64,000 nt of DNA from assembly GCF_032062135.1 (NCBI RefSeq), contig NC_092859.1, positions 83,962,071 through 84,026,070 of the forward strand, given 5' to 3'. Below the pieces are notes generated by a model. That model made no database searches. It worked only from the letters and a program-made list of their open reading frames with translations, and had not been told where the DNA came from. Source of the DNA: Pyxicephalus adspersus. Lineage: Eukaryota > Chordata > Amphibia > Anura > Pyxicephalidae. Both the position numbers and the translations under genes were made by a program. Of this stretch, positions 10,701 to 21,282 are shown in pieces (position 1 is the first letter of the stretch; each line of letters opens with the position of its first letter).

Positions 10701-12035
10701 TGTCCAGCAGGTTGCATGCTTACAGGGGTTTTATTTTATTACTAAGCTATTCTCCAAAAATGAAAATTGTTGTTTCTTTGCTCTGGTCTTCTGATACCTC
10801 TAGCAGGTCATTCTAGCCATTTCATCCAATTAACCCACCGCTTCCATCCGAACTCTAACTCTAATTACTGACTAACTAATTAGTCATTTTTATTGTGACC
10901 TGTGCAAGTGAAGGCATATTCTGCAACCATGGCTCATTAGGGCTACTTACGTACTGTAGCTGATAAACACAGCTGTAATAAATACATTCCTAAATACAAG
11001 TATTGTTGGCTGAGATCTAATATCTATTCAGAGATCACCAACAATCCTTAAAAAACTACAAAACCATGATAAGCACAAATTCTGATGCCAGAGCTAAGAA
11101 ACACTGTATGTGTTATCCTTGAAACCGCATTACAAAGTAGTTTAGTTTGTTCTACCAAACTATTAGGCAAGTACTTAAAACCCAAACATACAAAATCTTG
11201 CCAAATATTACAAGAATAAAAATGGCTCCAAAGGCATCAGAACAAAGACTGATTTCTGGATTGAGGCAGGACTGGGATAAAGGCTTTACTAGATAGTTAT
11301 ACATGGAGAGATATATAAGTGATGCAGAAAGATTTCTGTGCTTGTTTGTTTCTAGTTCTATGCAGATGACTAATGTAAGCATCCACAAAAGACTATTTCC
11401 TGTGTACTCATTCCTTGTATAGAGACTGGACGGTCACTTTGTGATTATATCATTAATGGACACGATTTTTCTTGATTTTACCAACAAAATTACATTAGGC
11501 AGGTCATGATCAATCTTACTTTATGGGGAAACATGCATAGCATTACATTGCTTATTTAGTAAGTATGCTAATCCCATTACCAAGGTGCAGTTCTTTAAGA
11601 AGTAGTTTTTTCAAATATTTTTCCTGAGCTGATATATAATGTAAGTCAATTTTTGCTATATGGTTGGACATATAGCTCAACACTGACACAAAACACATAT
11701 GAGGCCCTGTGGATTTGTGTACTGCTGTCATTTTCAGTAAGCAATTTACTTATACTTTCTGTCAAATTTATTTTTCCATTGTGGCTTGGAAATGGTTTTG
11801 AACTGTACCCACCCACCTGTTTTGCCATGGATCTCGTCCTAAGGAGATTGTACCTGTATATATTATCTATTCTATACAATTTTTGAGGTATACCAAAAGC
11901 AATATCCAATGATGTCCCTATGTTTTTCAGATTTTAAGCACTCTAGAAAAGGAAACAGGATTTGAATCTGAAGTTACGCATTTGTTAAACCTCCAAAAAT
12001 TAAGCAAAGACAAGAAGAAATGGGCATGGCAATGA
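1689..12035 (+). CDS. PLXNC1: Plexin C1, C-terminal part (six exons, 5' end outside window)
   Basis: Plexin C1 is a single-pass plasma-membrane receptor for semaphorin 7A. Its cytoplasmic region is a split RasGAP-like domain that acts on Rap/Ras-type small GTPases. The window holds its last 244 residues in six exons: 1689-1793, 3433-3593, 5654-5801, 6756-6896, 8826-8900 and 11931-12035, followed by TGA. Recognition rests on conserved plexin stretches such as [57 protein letters not shown] and [10 protein letters not shown], and on the neighbouring CEP83 gene. All junctions are GT-AG and the frame stays open throughout. The ectodomain, membrane segment and first RasGAP half must lie to the left. 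The extreme C-terminus diverges from mammalian PLXNC1, as is usual for plexin tails. The gene is convergent with CEP83. Confidence 0.93.
1794..3432 (+). other. PLXNC1: PLXNC1 intron
   Basis: Holds a member of the 'tacaggtagtccc' family (about 2040-2450, with 'ttcggctaacaaa' repeated as an inverted pair near 2390-2425) and a palindromic MITE (2605-2821). The rest is unremarkable AT-rich sequence ending in a T-rich acceptor, TTGTTGTAG. Confidence 0.55.
2605..2821. repeat. Palindromic MITE, family B, copy 2
   Basis: Nearly complete copy. The left arm 'tctgatttattaaagctcc' pairs with the right arm 'ggagagctttattaaatca'. It contains 'ggatctggtccaggatt' and 'atttgctagcaaatag' near its centre, both palindromic. 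Same family as 1164-1366. Confidence 0.8.
3433..3593 (+). CDS. PLXNC1: PLXNC1 exon b
   Basis: 161 nt: 53 complete codons plus two bases (AG), which complete a serine with the next exon. It encodes [20 protein letters not shown], then [20 protein letters not shown] and DVLHIWKTN. This is the strongly conserved RasGAP core of plexins. The donor is AACAG|GTGTGT. Confidence 0.93.
3868..4019. repeat. Palindromic MITE, family C
   Basis: The ends are inverted copies: GGGGTCTATTTATAAA on the left and TTTATAAATAGATCCCC on the right. The interior carries 'gtgaatttgccattcacca', itself palindromic. The element is about 150 bp and non-coding. A hAT element inserted at its right border (see 4025-4314). 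Confidence 0.7.
4025..4314. mobile_element. Non-autonomous hAT element with perfect 8-bp TSD
   Basis: The right end reads GTTTGCCCACCCCTG, so reading inward it starts CAGGGGTGGGCAAAC, a typical hAT terminus. The left end GGAGGTATGGGAAAACTAC is a diverged inverted copy. The flanking octamer CCCTAGTG occurs perfectly at 4017-4024 and 4315-4322, as expected for hAT transposition. The interior is GC-richer than the surrounding intron and has no coding capacity. Confidence 0.75.
4461..5382. repeat. Long inverted repeat (fold-back type transposon)
   Basis: The left arm (about 4461-4783) and right arm (about 5065-5382) are inverted copies of roughly 320 bp around a 280-bp spacer. The outer ends are 'gtgtcaag' and 'cttgacac'. 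Each arm carries the segment containing 'tgaggaagcc..gcgaaacgc' on one strand, a motif I recall from abundant frog DNA transposons. There is no transposase. The spacer holds a second small palindrome around 'ccttggagcgcc' and 'ggtccaaggacacc'. Confidence 0.75.
5654..5801 (+). CDS. PLXNC1: PLXNC1 exon c
   Basis: 148 nt: one base completing the split serine, then 49 codons, ending in phase 0 at GGAAAG|GTATTG. It encodes [19 protein letters not shown], then [20 protein letters not shown] and QLGK. This is the plexin RasGAP second half with the near-invariant RFWVN and NPQFVFD segments. Confidence 0.95.
5802..6755 (+). other. PLXNC1: PLXNC1 intron
   Basis: AT-rich sequence with a short 'attgcag..tttgaaaa' tract near 5870 and homopolymer T runs (6730-6750) forming an unusually long polypyrimidine tract before the TACAG acceptor. 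No repeat family was recognised with confidence. Confidence 0.5.
6756..6896 (+). CDS. PLXNC1: PLXNC1 exon d
   Basis: Forty-seven codons in phase 0 at both ends. It encodes [20 protein letters not shown], then [20 protein letters not shown] and FLTSESK. The [10 protein letters not shown] motif and following amphipathic helix are typical of the last RasGAP helices of plexins. The donor is AAG|GTATTT. Confidence 0.93.
6897..8825 (+). other. PLXNC1: PLXNC1 intron
   Basis: Contains a segment at about 7490-7830 that recurs in the next intron (about 10770-11150) and a short tandem duplication of 'ggtcatttttttgtaa' at 8395-8436. The rest is featureless. The open frame at 7126-7428 shows no similarity I recognise. 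Confidence 0.5.
7490..7830 (+). repeat. Dispersed direct repeat, copy 1
   Basis: Shares long ordered blocks with about 10770-11150 in the same orientation: 'ctggtcttctg.tacctc.agca', 'gacctgtgca.gtgaaggc', 'tgccagagctaagaaacac' and 'acaaagtagtt.agtt'. It is probably two copies of one interspersed element rather than a local duplication, because the flanks are unrelated. The class is unknown. Confidence 0.65.
8826..8900 (+). CDS. PLXNC1: PLXNC1 exon e
   Basis: Twenty-five codons in phase 0: [20 protein letters not shown] then KYNDV. It lies between acceptor CTTTAG and donor GTG|GTATGT. It resembles the plexin C-terminal helix with the EIYKYI.KY pattern. The frame is open into the last exon. 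Confidence 0.88.
8901..11930 (+). other. PLXNC1: PLXNC1 last intron
   Basis: A 3.0-kb intron. It contains the second copy of the dispersed repeat (about 10770-11150) and otherwise AT-rich single-copy-looking DNA. No exon-like open frame with splice signals was found between the exons. Confidence 0.5.
10770..11150 (+). repeat. Dispersed direct repeat, copy 2
   Basis: Partner of 7490-7830. It is slightly longer because of an insertion around 'cccaccgcttccatccg'. The pair preserves order and orientation over about 350 bases. Confidence 0.65.
11931..12035 (+). CDS. PLXNC1: PLXNC1 terminal coding exon
   Basis: Thirty-four codons and [23 protein letters not shown] then [14 protein letters not shown]. 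The acceptor is TTTTTCAG at 11930. ILSTLEK-type sequence is the plexin C-terminal helix. The lysine-rich end is the divergent tail. No class I PDZ-binding motif is present, unlike some plexins. Confidence 0.88.
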   Translation: MLSTLEKETGFESEVTHLLNLQKLSKDKKKWAWQ

Positions 12036-12457
12036 AGATAAACCAACAGGAATGCAACTCTGAAGTTTCTACACTGCTGCTTGAATAATGCATAGTGCGA
12101 TGTGTAAATGCATTAATGTTCAATTGACAGAATACACATTGTTCATGCTAGTTAGCTATGGATGAAATGGGGATGATAGAACTACCATGGGCAATGTACA
12201 TTGGCATTAGAGAAACTCAGTACAGACGTAACCATGATGGGTTTTTTTTTTTACCAAGATCTTCTTGCTGCACTGCCTGAATATGTTGGGCCATGGACAT
12301 TATGCAAAGGACATTTTTTTGACTAACATACCGGCCTACACGATGAACAAGAACTTTTTAAAAATAGCCTCTCCAACTTTCTAAACTGTTTTTATTATTT
12401 TTATGTAAATATTCCATAACCAGACTACACTGAAACATTTTTTTTCCATCACCTTAA

Positions 12458-12799
12458 AGAGGAAGTAAACTCAAAACTATCCAAAACAAAAAAAATACAC
12501 TTACCTTCAATCCCTCTGTCCGTATGTTTCTTCCATCGGGTCCCGCATCATCCCGGGTTTTGTCTTTGGGCTGGTGCGCCAGACGCCACCATCTTCTTTT
12601 CTTCTACTTCCTACACCACCCGAGGTGCGAGAACGGGTGATGTAGTATGGGAAAAAAACTTGCCGATCTCACTGCGCATGCCTGAGATTTGCAGGTTTTT
12701 TTCCCTATTGACGAAAGGGCTCCTTCTGCGCATGCCCGAGATGCTTGGTATGTTTATGTATCTTTTATGTAAAGTGAAAATTCTGAGTTTAGGTACGCT
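12458..12799. mobile_element. piggyBac-like MITE with TTAA target sites, copy 1
   Basis: Flanked by TTAA at 12454-12457 and 12800-12803. The termini AGAGGAAGTAAACTCA and, inverted, AGCGTACCTAAACTCA are related inverted repeats. The 340-bp non-coding interior contains 'ctgcgcatgcc' twice. A second, interrupted copy lies at 42192-43406, next to the CEP83 promoter. Confidence 0.65.
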
Positions 12800-13179
12800 T
12801 TAAACTATTTTAAAGTCACATCCTCAACTTCTGCTGAAAGAGCAGACCGGAAAAATGTTCATAATCCACTCATAGCTTTCTGATTAGATCAAGAAGGTTT
12901 AGACGTACATTGAAAAGGTAATTACTCTGCTGTCTTTGCTAGCACAGTTGCACTGCAGCAGAACCTGTTAAGTTCATAGTAGTTTTTCTCTTTCTGAGCA
13001 CTCTTGTACAGGGTATTAGAAGCTGATGTGAAGCCAAATTCATATACTTTAAAATAGATGCATTTACAGACAGCTTTATTTTTTATAAACCTATAATCTC
13101 ATTAAATGGAGTTTATGTATATACCCAGATTTTTTATGTACCAATATTCTTCATGCAGGCACTTTTTATTGGTTCTTAC

Positions 13180-13949
13180 TAGTGTTGGTCGAATATCTTA
13201 CTATTCGATTTGACAGCAATTCGATCGAATAATGAGAAATTGTTCCGGTGATCGAATGCTGAATTTAAACACCATTGAAGTCAATGGTGGGAGAATTTGG
13301 GTTATTTTTAGGGACTGTTAAGGGCTGCAACAGCAATCAGATTGCTCTTGCAGCCATTTACTGGTTTTATGTGTTCTTGGATAGAGTTTCTCTATCCATG
13401 AACACAGGGAGTCCTGTGTTCATGGATAGAGAAACTCTATCCAGGAACACATACTACAGGGCTGCAACAGCCATCCTGATAAACTCTGCAGTTCCACTAC
13501 GATCCCCGGGGCACTACAAGTTAGATAACCTGTAGTGCCCTGGGGATCAAGCACTCGTCTCAATGATTGCAGCCATGGCTGCAGTCATTAAATAGCTCAG
13601 TGTGCAATCCCTGGGGCACTACAGGTTAATTAACCTGTATCACCCTGGGGATCACCTGCAATCATTGAGAAGATGCCCAGCAAGTATCTCTTACTCTGTA
13701 ACACACTTTCCTGCACAGTAATATGATTCATTTGTTACATATTTCTGGCAGTGGATAAAATAAAAATGTATCATAATATTACTATGCTGGAAAGTGTGTA
13801 ACAGCTTAAGAGATATCATGTCATTGTAGGATAACCTGTAAAAAAAACAGTAAAAATAAACACATACACAAATCTCGGGTTAGATCTGAATTCGAACAGC
13901 CATATTCAGGTCGAATATAAGGACAACCTGAATTCGAACACCAACACTA
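13180..13949. mobile_element. Complete hAT MITE with 8-bp TSD and internal hairpins
   Basis: The termini TAGTGTTGGTCGAAT and ATTCGAACACCAACACTA are inverted repeats. The flanking octamers GTTCTTAC (13172-13179) and GTTCCTAC (13950-13957) differ at one base and are read as a target duplication. Inside are a 38-bp inverted pair (13371-13408 with 13413-13450, one mismatch, 4-base loop) and two further palindromes around 'ctacaagttagataacctgtag' type cores near 13500-13550 and 13605-13650. There is no transposase frame. Confidence 0.8.
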
Positions 13950-14401
13950 GTTCCTACTAGTTATTTTTGTGAGCTACAAAACATCTCCCTATGTAATCAA
14001 AAGGGTAGGGGAGGGATCTTTTAGTTCAAATCAAGAAAGTGCCTTGGGTGATATTGTTACTCTTTTATACAGTACTGGTAATGAGCTTTGTCACTGCAGG
14101 ATAGAAATGATGTTACTAGAAGAATTGTTGGGTAAAAAAAAAAAAAAACAATATATTACATTTTTGTTTTGGGTTTAGATACCCCTTAACTTGTAACCAT
14201 AAGCAGTGCAAATAGTTTACAATAAACCTTTAGGGCTAAAATTACATTCAGTTTCAAACATCTACCTCAGTCAATTGCTATTCTAGTTAGAACTACTGCT
14301 TGGTAGCTGTTATGGCATTCCTTCATTTAAATGGCTTACACTAATCAGCAGCCAGGCTTTATTTACCAGTCTTTGTTGCTTTGTCTACCTTTCAAGACAC
14401 A

Positions 14402-14402
<1 letters not shown>

Positions 14403-14438
<36 letters not shown>
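14403..14438. repeat. (TA)n microsatellite
   Basis: An uninterrupted TA tract of 36 bases, within the probable PLXNC1 3' UTR or just downstream. Confidence 0.95.
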
Positions 14439-14443
<5 letters not shown>

Positions 14444-14750
14444 GCAGATTTCCTTATGCAGCCTCTGCGTGGGTGGGCCCATAGAAAAAATAATGATATT
14501 GTAATAATGATATAGCGTGCACAGTAGCCTATAACTACCAGCTGGTTTACTGGTTCTTTAGGTGAAAAATAAAAGATGATTTTTGGTAAATCTGAGGACA
14601 GTTACGTCACTTGTAGATTGCTTTTTGCCTATTTGGGAGCCCAAATGTATTTTCATGTACTAAATAAAGCTGATACATATTGCAATGTGCATAATATGAC
14701 AAATGAAAGAACAGCCTGTGTCCCAGATTACTTTTCCAGAAAAGAAACTA

Positions 14751-17209
14751 ATAAACCATAAAATAATAGATGTGTGGATTGGGGATCCAGTAAAGTTCAA
14801 GTGTGTATTTTTGACAATTATGAAATTGTGTTATTACATGTAATTAGTTTACTGACCAATAAAATGGACTGTAAACATGTTCTTCCTAGCCTAGCATACT
14901 AGTCATCCCGTATCACCTATCACCATATTTTTTTTACTTTACATAAAAGGATAGACATCCTTAAATTAGGCTCAAGTATTTTTGTTTAGTTCCCCTTTAA
15001 GAGGTCACTCAACAGCAACAGTTCACTGATCTTAAGAAAGTAGGTGTTTCATTACATCTGCATAGCAATCTTTTGTCAGCGACAGGATTGCTGGTGCTTT
15101 GGGAATTACCATATCTTACTGCTGGCAAGCGCCATAAATTAGAGACTGAATCCACCAACCCAGCTGGGTTGCAGATACTGTTAGTCAATTTCCAAAGAGC
15201 AGCATTATCCAGGCTAGTATAAAGGGGAAACCAGCTTAAACAGAATAAAACTCTGCAAACTTCCCTGCTACTGCTAACATCTTCATCCAATCTTCGGTTT
15301 TTTTCTTTGGGTGGATAGGGGTGACCTAAATCAAACATATATAAACATCTTGTCGCCAAGGCATGCCAAGATTATACACTGAGAGGTGTACATGCACAGT
15401 TCAGTATTGGAGATCTGCAAACAGAAATGCTGAATAATATCTGTAAAGGTATCCAGGTCACGGTAAATCCAGTACTTGGTAACATTCATTTGGACTTTTT
15501 CTTATAATGTTGGAGATGTTTTGCAGCTTTTTCAAGCTACTTCTTCAATTCCTATAAGTGGCAGTGATATACATGAGTGTTGTATCACTATTTTCACACT
15601 TGTATCACAAGTTTTAAAATGCTTAATGAATATAAATGAACAAGCAACTAGGAATTGGTGCTGTGCTTATCCTGTCTTTTACGCTCTCCATAGAACAGAA
15701 CAGTGATGTGTATACAGGACTTGTTCATTCATCTGTCACTAGAATTGTTCATGAAAAACTTCCAATGACAGTGATCTGACATCTGTATATGGCTTTATAA
15801 ACAGTTACCTAGATAAGTGCTTTGGAATCTGGAGAATGGACTGCTTTAGTATGTTTGGGATGTCCCAGTTACAATGTTTTTGTTACAAAAACTTGTTGAA
15901 ATGATCCAGTAGTTTTAAAGCACTTTTATATTTGGCACTGGTGCAACATTACTTGCTCAAAAAGTTTAAATTATGTGACCATTGAACTAAGGTTTTTTTT
16001 TAGAAGATCTTAAATACATTAAATACATTTACAATTGGGTAAAGGTGTAGGTAAATTTGTAGGTAAATTTGAAAGGTAACCAGGTTGCTTTTATACACTT
16101 TTGGAATTTACGTAATAAAATGGCAAGGACAGTACCTGTCTCATGGACAAAATGTGGTCAAACACTGTCAATACAGCAATCTAGCCTCCTTTGCACAAAG
16201 ACAGACCAATGACACTGTTGGAAATGAACAGCGATGATTGTTCACTATCTATTGTGTATGGTTGTGTACTGATTGTGGATGTTTGTGTCACTCTCTGCAT
16301 CTTTCAAATGATTGCATCTAGTGTTTGTACATTATTGGTGGATTATCTTTGAAGAATCATATCATTACGTTAACAATTGTTAATCTGTCATTAATTGTTT
16401 GTTTTCCAACAACAATTATCTGACGTGTGTATGTAGCCTAAAAGACATATAACCACAAGTTACAACCAAGCACAGCTACACAATGGATTTGGAAAGTTAA
16501 CTTATGAAGTTAAAATTTATTATTTGCAATAATCGCCAGTTACTTGTTTTGTTGTGTAATATAACACATGACACATGAAGTATAAAGGTCAGAATATGAA
16601 TTTACTGATGAGTTTCAGAAAGTAATAATGGCTGAGAAAGCCAGGAAAATAGTACTAGTTATTACTAGTATCTAGATACAGTTTTCCTTTAAATAATAGT
16701 GTCTTTTTTATTTGCAGTTTACAAGAAAAAATATACAAAGGACTTTTCAAAGACATTATTAGCTTGCAGCAGTGCCAATGACAATGTTGGCACCAATTCT
16801 GTTCCATTAACAAGGTGAAGTGTTAGTACTGACAGTAAATGCACTTTGTCTAAATCATTGAGGTTACATAACCAGGGGTGGTTGTTGCCAAGAATATTGT
16901 ATCTTGTCCAAATCTCTGTCATGTTTACTGGGACAGTTATGCCTGGGTCTAAAAACATATAAATAAAAAAAACCAGTCATGTACATTTGTACATTAAAAA
17001 AAAAGAAAAGAAACTCAAATAGTAATTTTTACATGTATTAACCACTTACATAAAATATTCTAATAAAAAGGGGTCTCTTTGGCTATTATAAGGCCTAATA
17101 ATTGCAGTCTGCTTTTTTTATTCACTTGAAAAGTTTGAAAAGGTGCTGTTTTTCACATCTCTGGATTTGAAAAATGGGGACATTTATATGTTATTCTTAC
17201 AGGTACCTA
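14751..17209. other. Intergenic DNA between PLXNC1 and CEP83 3' ends
   Basis: AT-rich, without coding similarity. The open frame at 15009-15359 on the - strand looks random. The only repeat I can name is a diverged 'tgtgtatgtagcc' MITE at about 16195-16442. Confidence 0.5.
16195..16442. repeat. MITE, 'gtacatagcc' family, diverged copy
   Basis: Ends in 'gtgtgtatgtagcct' and contains 'caacaacaattatctgac', resembling the right part of 19428-19733 and of 45650-45894. The boundaries are approximate. Confidence 0.45.
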
Positions 17210-17224
17210 TCACTTTTAAGGGAA

Positions 17225-17602
17225 AACTTTGCTAGTACTAAATTGGACTCCCTTTCGCATTCAGAACTGCAATAATTCTTCCTGGCATTAATTCAAGAAA
17301 TTGCTGGAAACATTCCTAATAGAGTTTGGTTTTTACTTACAAGATAGCATCCTGCAGTGATTGGTTGATGGATTCATTTTCATGTTCAAAAACTAGTTGA
17401 GATAATTTGAGCTGACACTTTTAACATGATGTGTTATCATGCTGCAAAAGAGGTACACTGCACTCATATAGGAATGGACATGGTCAGCAACATTACTAAG
17501 GTAGGCTGCGGCATTTAAATAATCCCCAGTTGGTACCAAGGGGCCTAAATTGTGCCATTAAAATATGCCCCAACCTATTAGAACACTGGCCTGGACAATT
17601 GA
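17225..17602 (-). pseudogene. Tc1/mariner transposase fossil
   Basis: On the - strand, pieces in different frames match the C-terminal half of a Tc1-type transposase: LGPLVP, NAAAYLSNVADHVHSYM, LQHDN..C (relic of the QQDNAPCH catalytic segment), FEHENE and ECFQQFLELMPGRIIAVLNA. The stretch between FEHENE and ECFQQ, which should hold the WPPQSPDLNPIEHLW region, is deleted. Stop codons and frameshifts make it inactive. I recall this family as common in fish and frog genomes. Confidence 0.8.
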
Positions 17603-19427
17603 TACATAGAAAAATGATTCATGCTCACCACTACTTTCACCCACCTGTCTCTAGCCCCTTGCCAGGATCAACCCTTTTGATGATTACCACGGGCTCAGCT
17701 ATTTCCCTCACTCACTGCCAAAGCAAAAACACCCACCAAACACTCGGCGGCCTCTCCTGCTGGGCAGTCCTTCATTGCTCCCCACCAACAGATGCTTCAT
17801 ATTGTACGCATTGCTCCCTGCTGAGCCACCACCTGAAGTGCTTACAAAAGCACCCAAAATGGAGTGCATTGTACACTGATGCACTGGCTCAGGAAGAACT
17901 GAAATGGGTTGCAGTGTTCTCTCCAACCCCTTTTAGCCAGGTGCACCACCTGGCATTTTTCAATTATCCACCCGGCAGTTTTTGGGTGGTTACTGAGAAG
18001 CTGGATCACAATACAGGGGCCTCCACCCCCCTACAGCTTCTTCCCATACAGCTTAAAAAAAAAATTTGGGGGCGAATATTGGTGTTTTATTTTTTTTTTT
18101 TTATTATGAGAACCTTCTGTAGCCTAAGTGACTGTTTTTTATTTGTAATAGGGCCCTGTTTTTTGGACTTTTCTGAATTCCACAGTCAGCATGCTAGCCT
18201 GTTGCCTAATTGTGCTTTCCAAATGGACTTGTGTTGCCGAACGTGTCTGTGCAGCTCAAAAGGAAAGGTGAGTGTGGGCAGTAGATGGGTGTTGGGTAAT
18301 GCAGGAGAGAACGGTCATGCCATGTAGGCCGCTGTGGCAGAGACCTAAGGCAGGATTGCAAAAAATAGAAAAGAAATATAGAAGGATTGCATCGGTAGGA
18401 GGGTGGTGTATACAATTGATAGTGGGAGGATACTTTTGGCCAATATGGCACTGTATTCATGCCCTACAGCTAAAGTGTTCACAAATGGGACCCTCAAAGT
18501 ATTTACCGTAAAATAACTAAGGAGACCCAGAAAGGATGCCCACTTTCACCATCATATTTGCACATATAGGACATTTTTAGATACTGCATTTTTTCAGAGC
18601 AACTTACATTTTCTGCCAACCCTGACTCCAGATACCACAAAACTGCCCCAACTGTCTCCACAGGCCTGGGTTTAGAATGATTACAGTCTGCCACATCCCA
18701 GGAATTCTCATATCCTATTTTCTTGAACTAGCTATTCCTGGACTAAATCCATGATTGTGGAAATCCTGTGGAATTTCCCTATTTCACCAAATCTTGACTC
18801 ACAACTCATTTTCTGCCCTTAGGAAGGAATTCTTCCCCAATAATTTTAGCACTACACTATATTACGTTGCCTTTCCAGAACTCCATTATCCCACACACTA
18901 TATTTATACACCATATTCACTGTTTTTTTGCAAACCAAATATACTCCTTGGTGAAATATCGTGATTTCAAACATACTGAATGAAAGAAAAAAATAAAAAA
19001 AAGTTAAATGTATCCCCTTCTACTGATGATTGGAAAACAGCTATTACTCTCACTCAAAAAGCTTCCAGCTGTTCTAACTTATACAAAAAGCAATAAAAGA
19101 TGGTACTACACACCTTTTAAACTATCTAGAATCTCTGCTGAAATCTCACCTGTTTGCTGGAGGTTATATGGCGATCTAGGTACATTACCACACATGCTTT
19201 AGTTTTGCATTTCCCTCATTCAAAAATTCCATTTACACTATTTAGCTTCCAAGATAGTTCCTACCTCTCAACTAGCTCTTCTACGATTAGGAATATTCTT
19301 TACCTATTACAGACAGAGAATCAGTATATAAAATGTTCACTATTAAAGACAACAAGAAAGTTTTCTTCCGAATGGTCAATCTGATTAAACCACATGGAGT
19401 GTACAAGGTACTATAAACTGACTCAGC
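17603..19427. other. Intergenic DNA with repeat fragments
   Basis: Carries a copy of the 'agtgttctcccca' repeat at about 17912-18080 and otherwise unremarkable sequence. A 265-codon open frame at 17530-18327 crosses the transposase fossil and this repeat and is judged accidental (see rejected items). Confidence 0.5.
17912..18080 (+). repeat. 'agtgttctccc' repeat, copy 1
   Basis: Begins 'gcagtgttctctccaacc' and contains 'cagtttttgggtggttact' and 'gctggatcacaatacaggggc'. Related copies occur at about 22945-23266 and 31392-31530, both inside CEP83 introns. Its class is not identified. Confidence 0.65.
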
Positions 19428-19733
19428 CTTAGGCTATGTACAAGTGAGATGACTCTCATCTGATAATCGCCTTAGTGATAACGGATATCGGATGAGAATC
19501 AGGCATGTGTACAGCGCTTGTCCTCTAAACAACCATCTTGGCAGATCCACGGACGACAGTCAAGGAACGATTGTAATGAAAGTGAGGGGGAGAGAATCCC
19601 TCCCCTCTTCATAGAGCAGAACGGCACTGTATGTACAGCACTGGTTCATGCATTGGGCAGTCGTTTGTCATTAGAAAGAATCATAAAAGATACTTTCCAA
19701 CGACAATTATTGCACATGTGTAGGTAAGCCTTA
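19428..19733. repeat. MITE, 'gtacatagcc' family, best copy
   Basis: About 305 bp, bounded by 'ttaggctatgtacaagtg' on the left and 'cacatgtgtaggtaagcct' on the right, imperfect inverted ends. The interior has 'atctgataatcg' and 'gatatcggatgagaatc', mirrored around 19470. Relatives are at about 16195-16442 and 45650-45894. Confidence 0.6.
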
Positions 19734-21282
19734 CTTGTTTTATTTGATTGAGTGATGCTTCTATCCCACCTTGCCCCCCCCCCATGTTATTTTCCCCCTA
19801 TTGATCTCACTATGTAGTTTTGAGCTTTAGGATATTGTATACTATTCCCACTTTGTTTCTATTTCTTTTTTACTTAACTTTCTAAATAAAGATTAGTTGA
19901 AACATAAAAAACTAAAGCTGGAAGAAGGAAAAGTTAGGACTGGCCTTCAGGATTTTTGGTTGCCACTGTCCAATCTTGCAGTCTCCAGCATAGCCCTAAG
20001 GCATTACATCTGGAAGATACTTTATCAGCCCAGTTTCCTAATTCAATGCAATGCAGATAAACCACAAATTAGGGGAGACAATCATATTATTAATGTTCAT
20101 CCAAGGTGAACACAGAGCAGAAAAGTGTAGATTGAAATACACGGTCTAAAGTGCCACCATGTGGAGTGATTCTAATAGTAACAAGGTTTATGCATAGAAA
20201 TGTTTTCACATTGAGATTTCTAACCAGATTTTTTAGCAGCAATAATTACAATCAGCTTTCACAATAAGCACCTACTGTACTGTACTACTGTACTCCTGAA
20301 ACAGAATGATTAGAAGTCATAGTTCTGGCTGGAGCAAAACTGCCAAAGTACTAGAGCAATAACCCAAACGTACAGCTGTGAACCCAGCTATACTTCTATT
20401 AAAAAAATTAAAAAAAAAACTAAGCCAACACCACTTTTTCTACCAATGCCATATTTTGAATCCTGACCCAATAAACACCATACCATAAATCATAAACCAA
20501 ACCATATGTGATTTCTCACATATGATACGTATACTCCTAAGGGTATTTCTCACAACTTCAAGACGTATTGTCTCACAGGAAACAGACTCAGTATTAAAAG
20601 TTGAGAAAATTCCAAATCATGCACACAAACCAGATGTTTTTTTCCTCAATCAGGTTACTTTAAATGTCTTTAATACAACAGTCCTACAACTGTATTTACT
20701 CAAATATATCTGTTGTCCTAAAGAGGTACATAATAAATAAAAACATTAAACATACACATACTGCCAGACATTTGCTGTGATACTGTTTTGACAATTTAAT
20801 TTTTATTTCACCACAATCTTGTATTGATAGAAAGGAGTCAGACCACATCCCGAGGACTTGCAGGGTCTCTGGTGGCCAATTCATGTGTGAAAATGGTATC
20901 TCATGCTCCCTATACCACTGGTTTACAACTTAAACTCATTTAATCCTGGAATTGTCATCTTGGATTGTACCTGTGCTATCCGGTAAGAAAAGCTCCATTA
21001 ATGAAAAAAAACCTGGTCATTCAGTATATTCAGATATTCAACTGGCCTTTTTTTTGGGTACATAACATTGTTAAACCTAAACCTCACCAATTGGAGAAAT
21101 CATAACACTGCCCCCACCGATTTGAAGACCCTTTGTGGCCAGACCGTATAATATTATGAAAAATTTGGAAACTCATTTTTTTAAAAAGGTATTATTTAAA
21201 AATGTATAATACTAAACACATTTGTAATGAAGCAAAACAATTACAAAAACAAATAACCAAATATTGAATAAAAATATATGAA
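19734..21282. other. Intergenic DNA downstream of CEP83
   Basis: AT-rich sequence with no coding similarity. TTTATT (AATAAA on the - strand) also occurs near 20800, giving a possible alternative distal poly(A) site for CEP83. Confidence 0.45.

Larger units (their letters stand above)
12036..14750 (+). other. PLXNC1: Probable PLXNC1 3' UTR region
   Basis: Follows the PLXNC1 stop. Candidate poly(A) signals AATAAA lie at 14221-14226 and 14663-14668 (TAAATAAAGCTG). A 3' UTR of 2.2-2.6 kb would have to include a piggyBac-like MITE, a hAT MITE and a (TA)n tract, so a shorter form ending at a non-canonical signal is also possible. The assignment is tentative. Confidence 0.4.

Noticed and set aside
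15009..15359. 116-codon open frame on the - strand between PLXNC1 and CEP83
   Set aside because: No recognisable motif, no splice or promoter context, and composition like the surrounding intergenic DNA.
17530..18327. Longest open frame in the window, 265 codons on the + strand
   Set aside because: It overlaps a dead Tc1 transposase on the other strand and a dispersed repeat, includes a poly-T encoded phenylalanine run, has no splice context and no recognisable domain.
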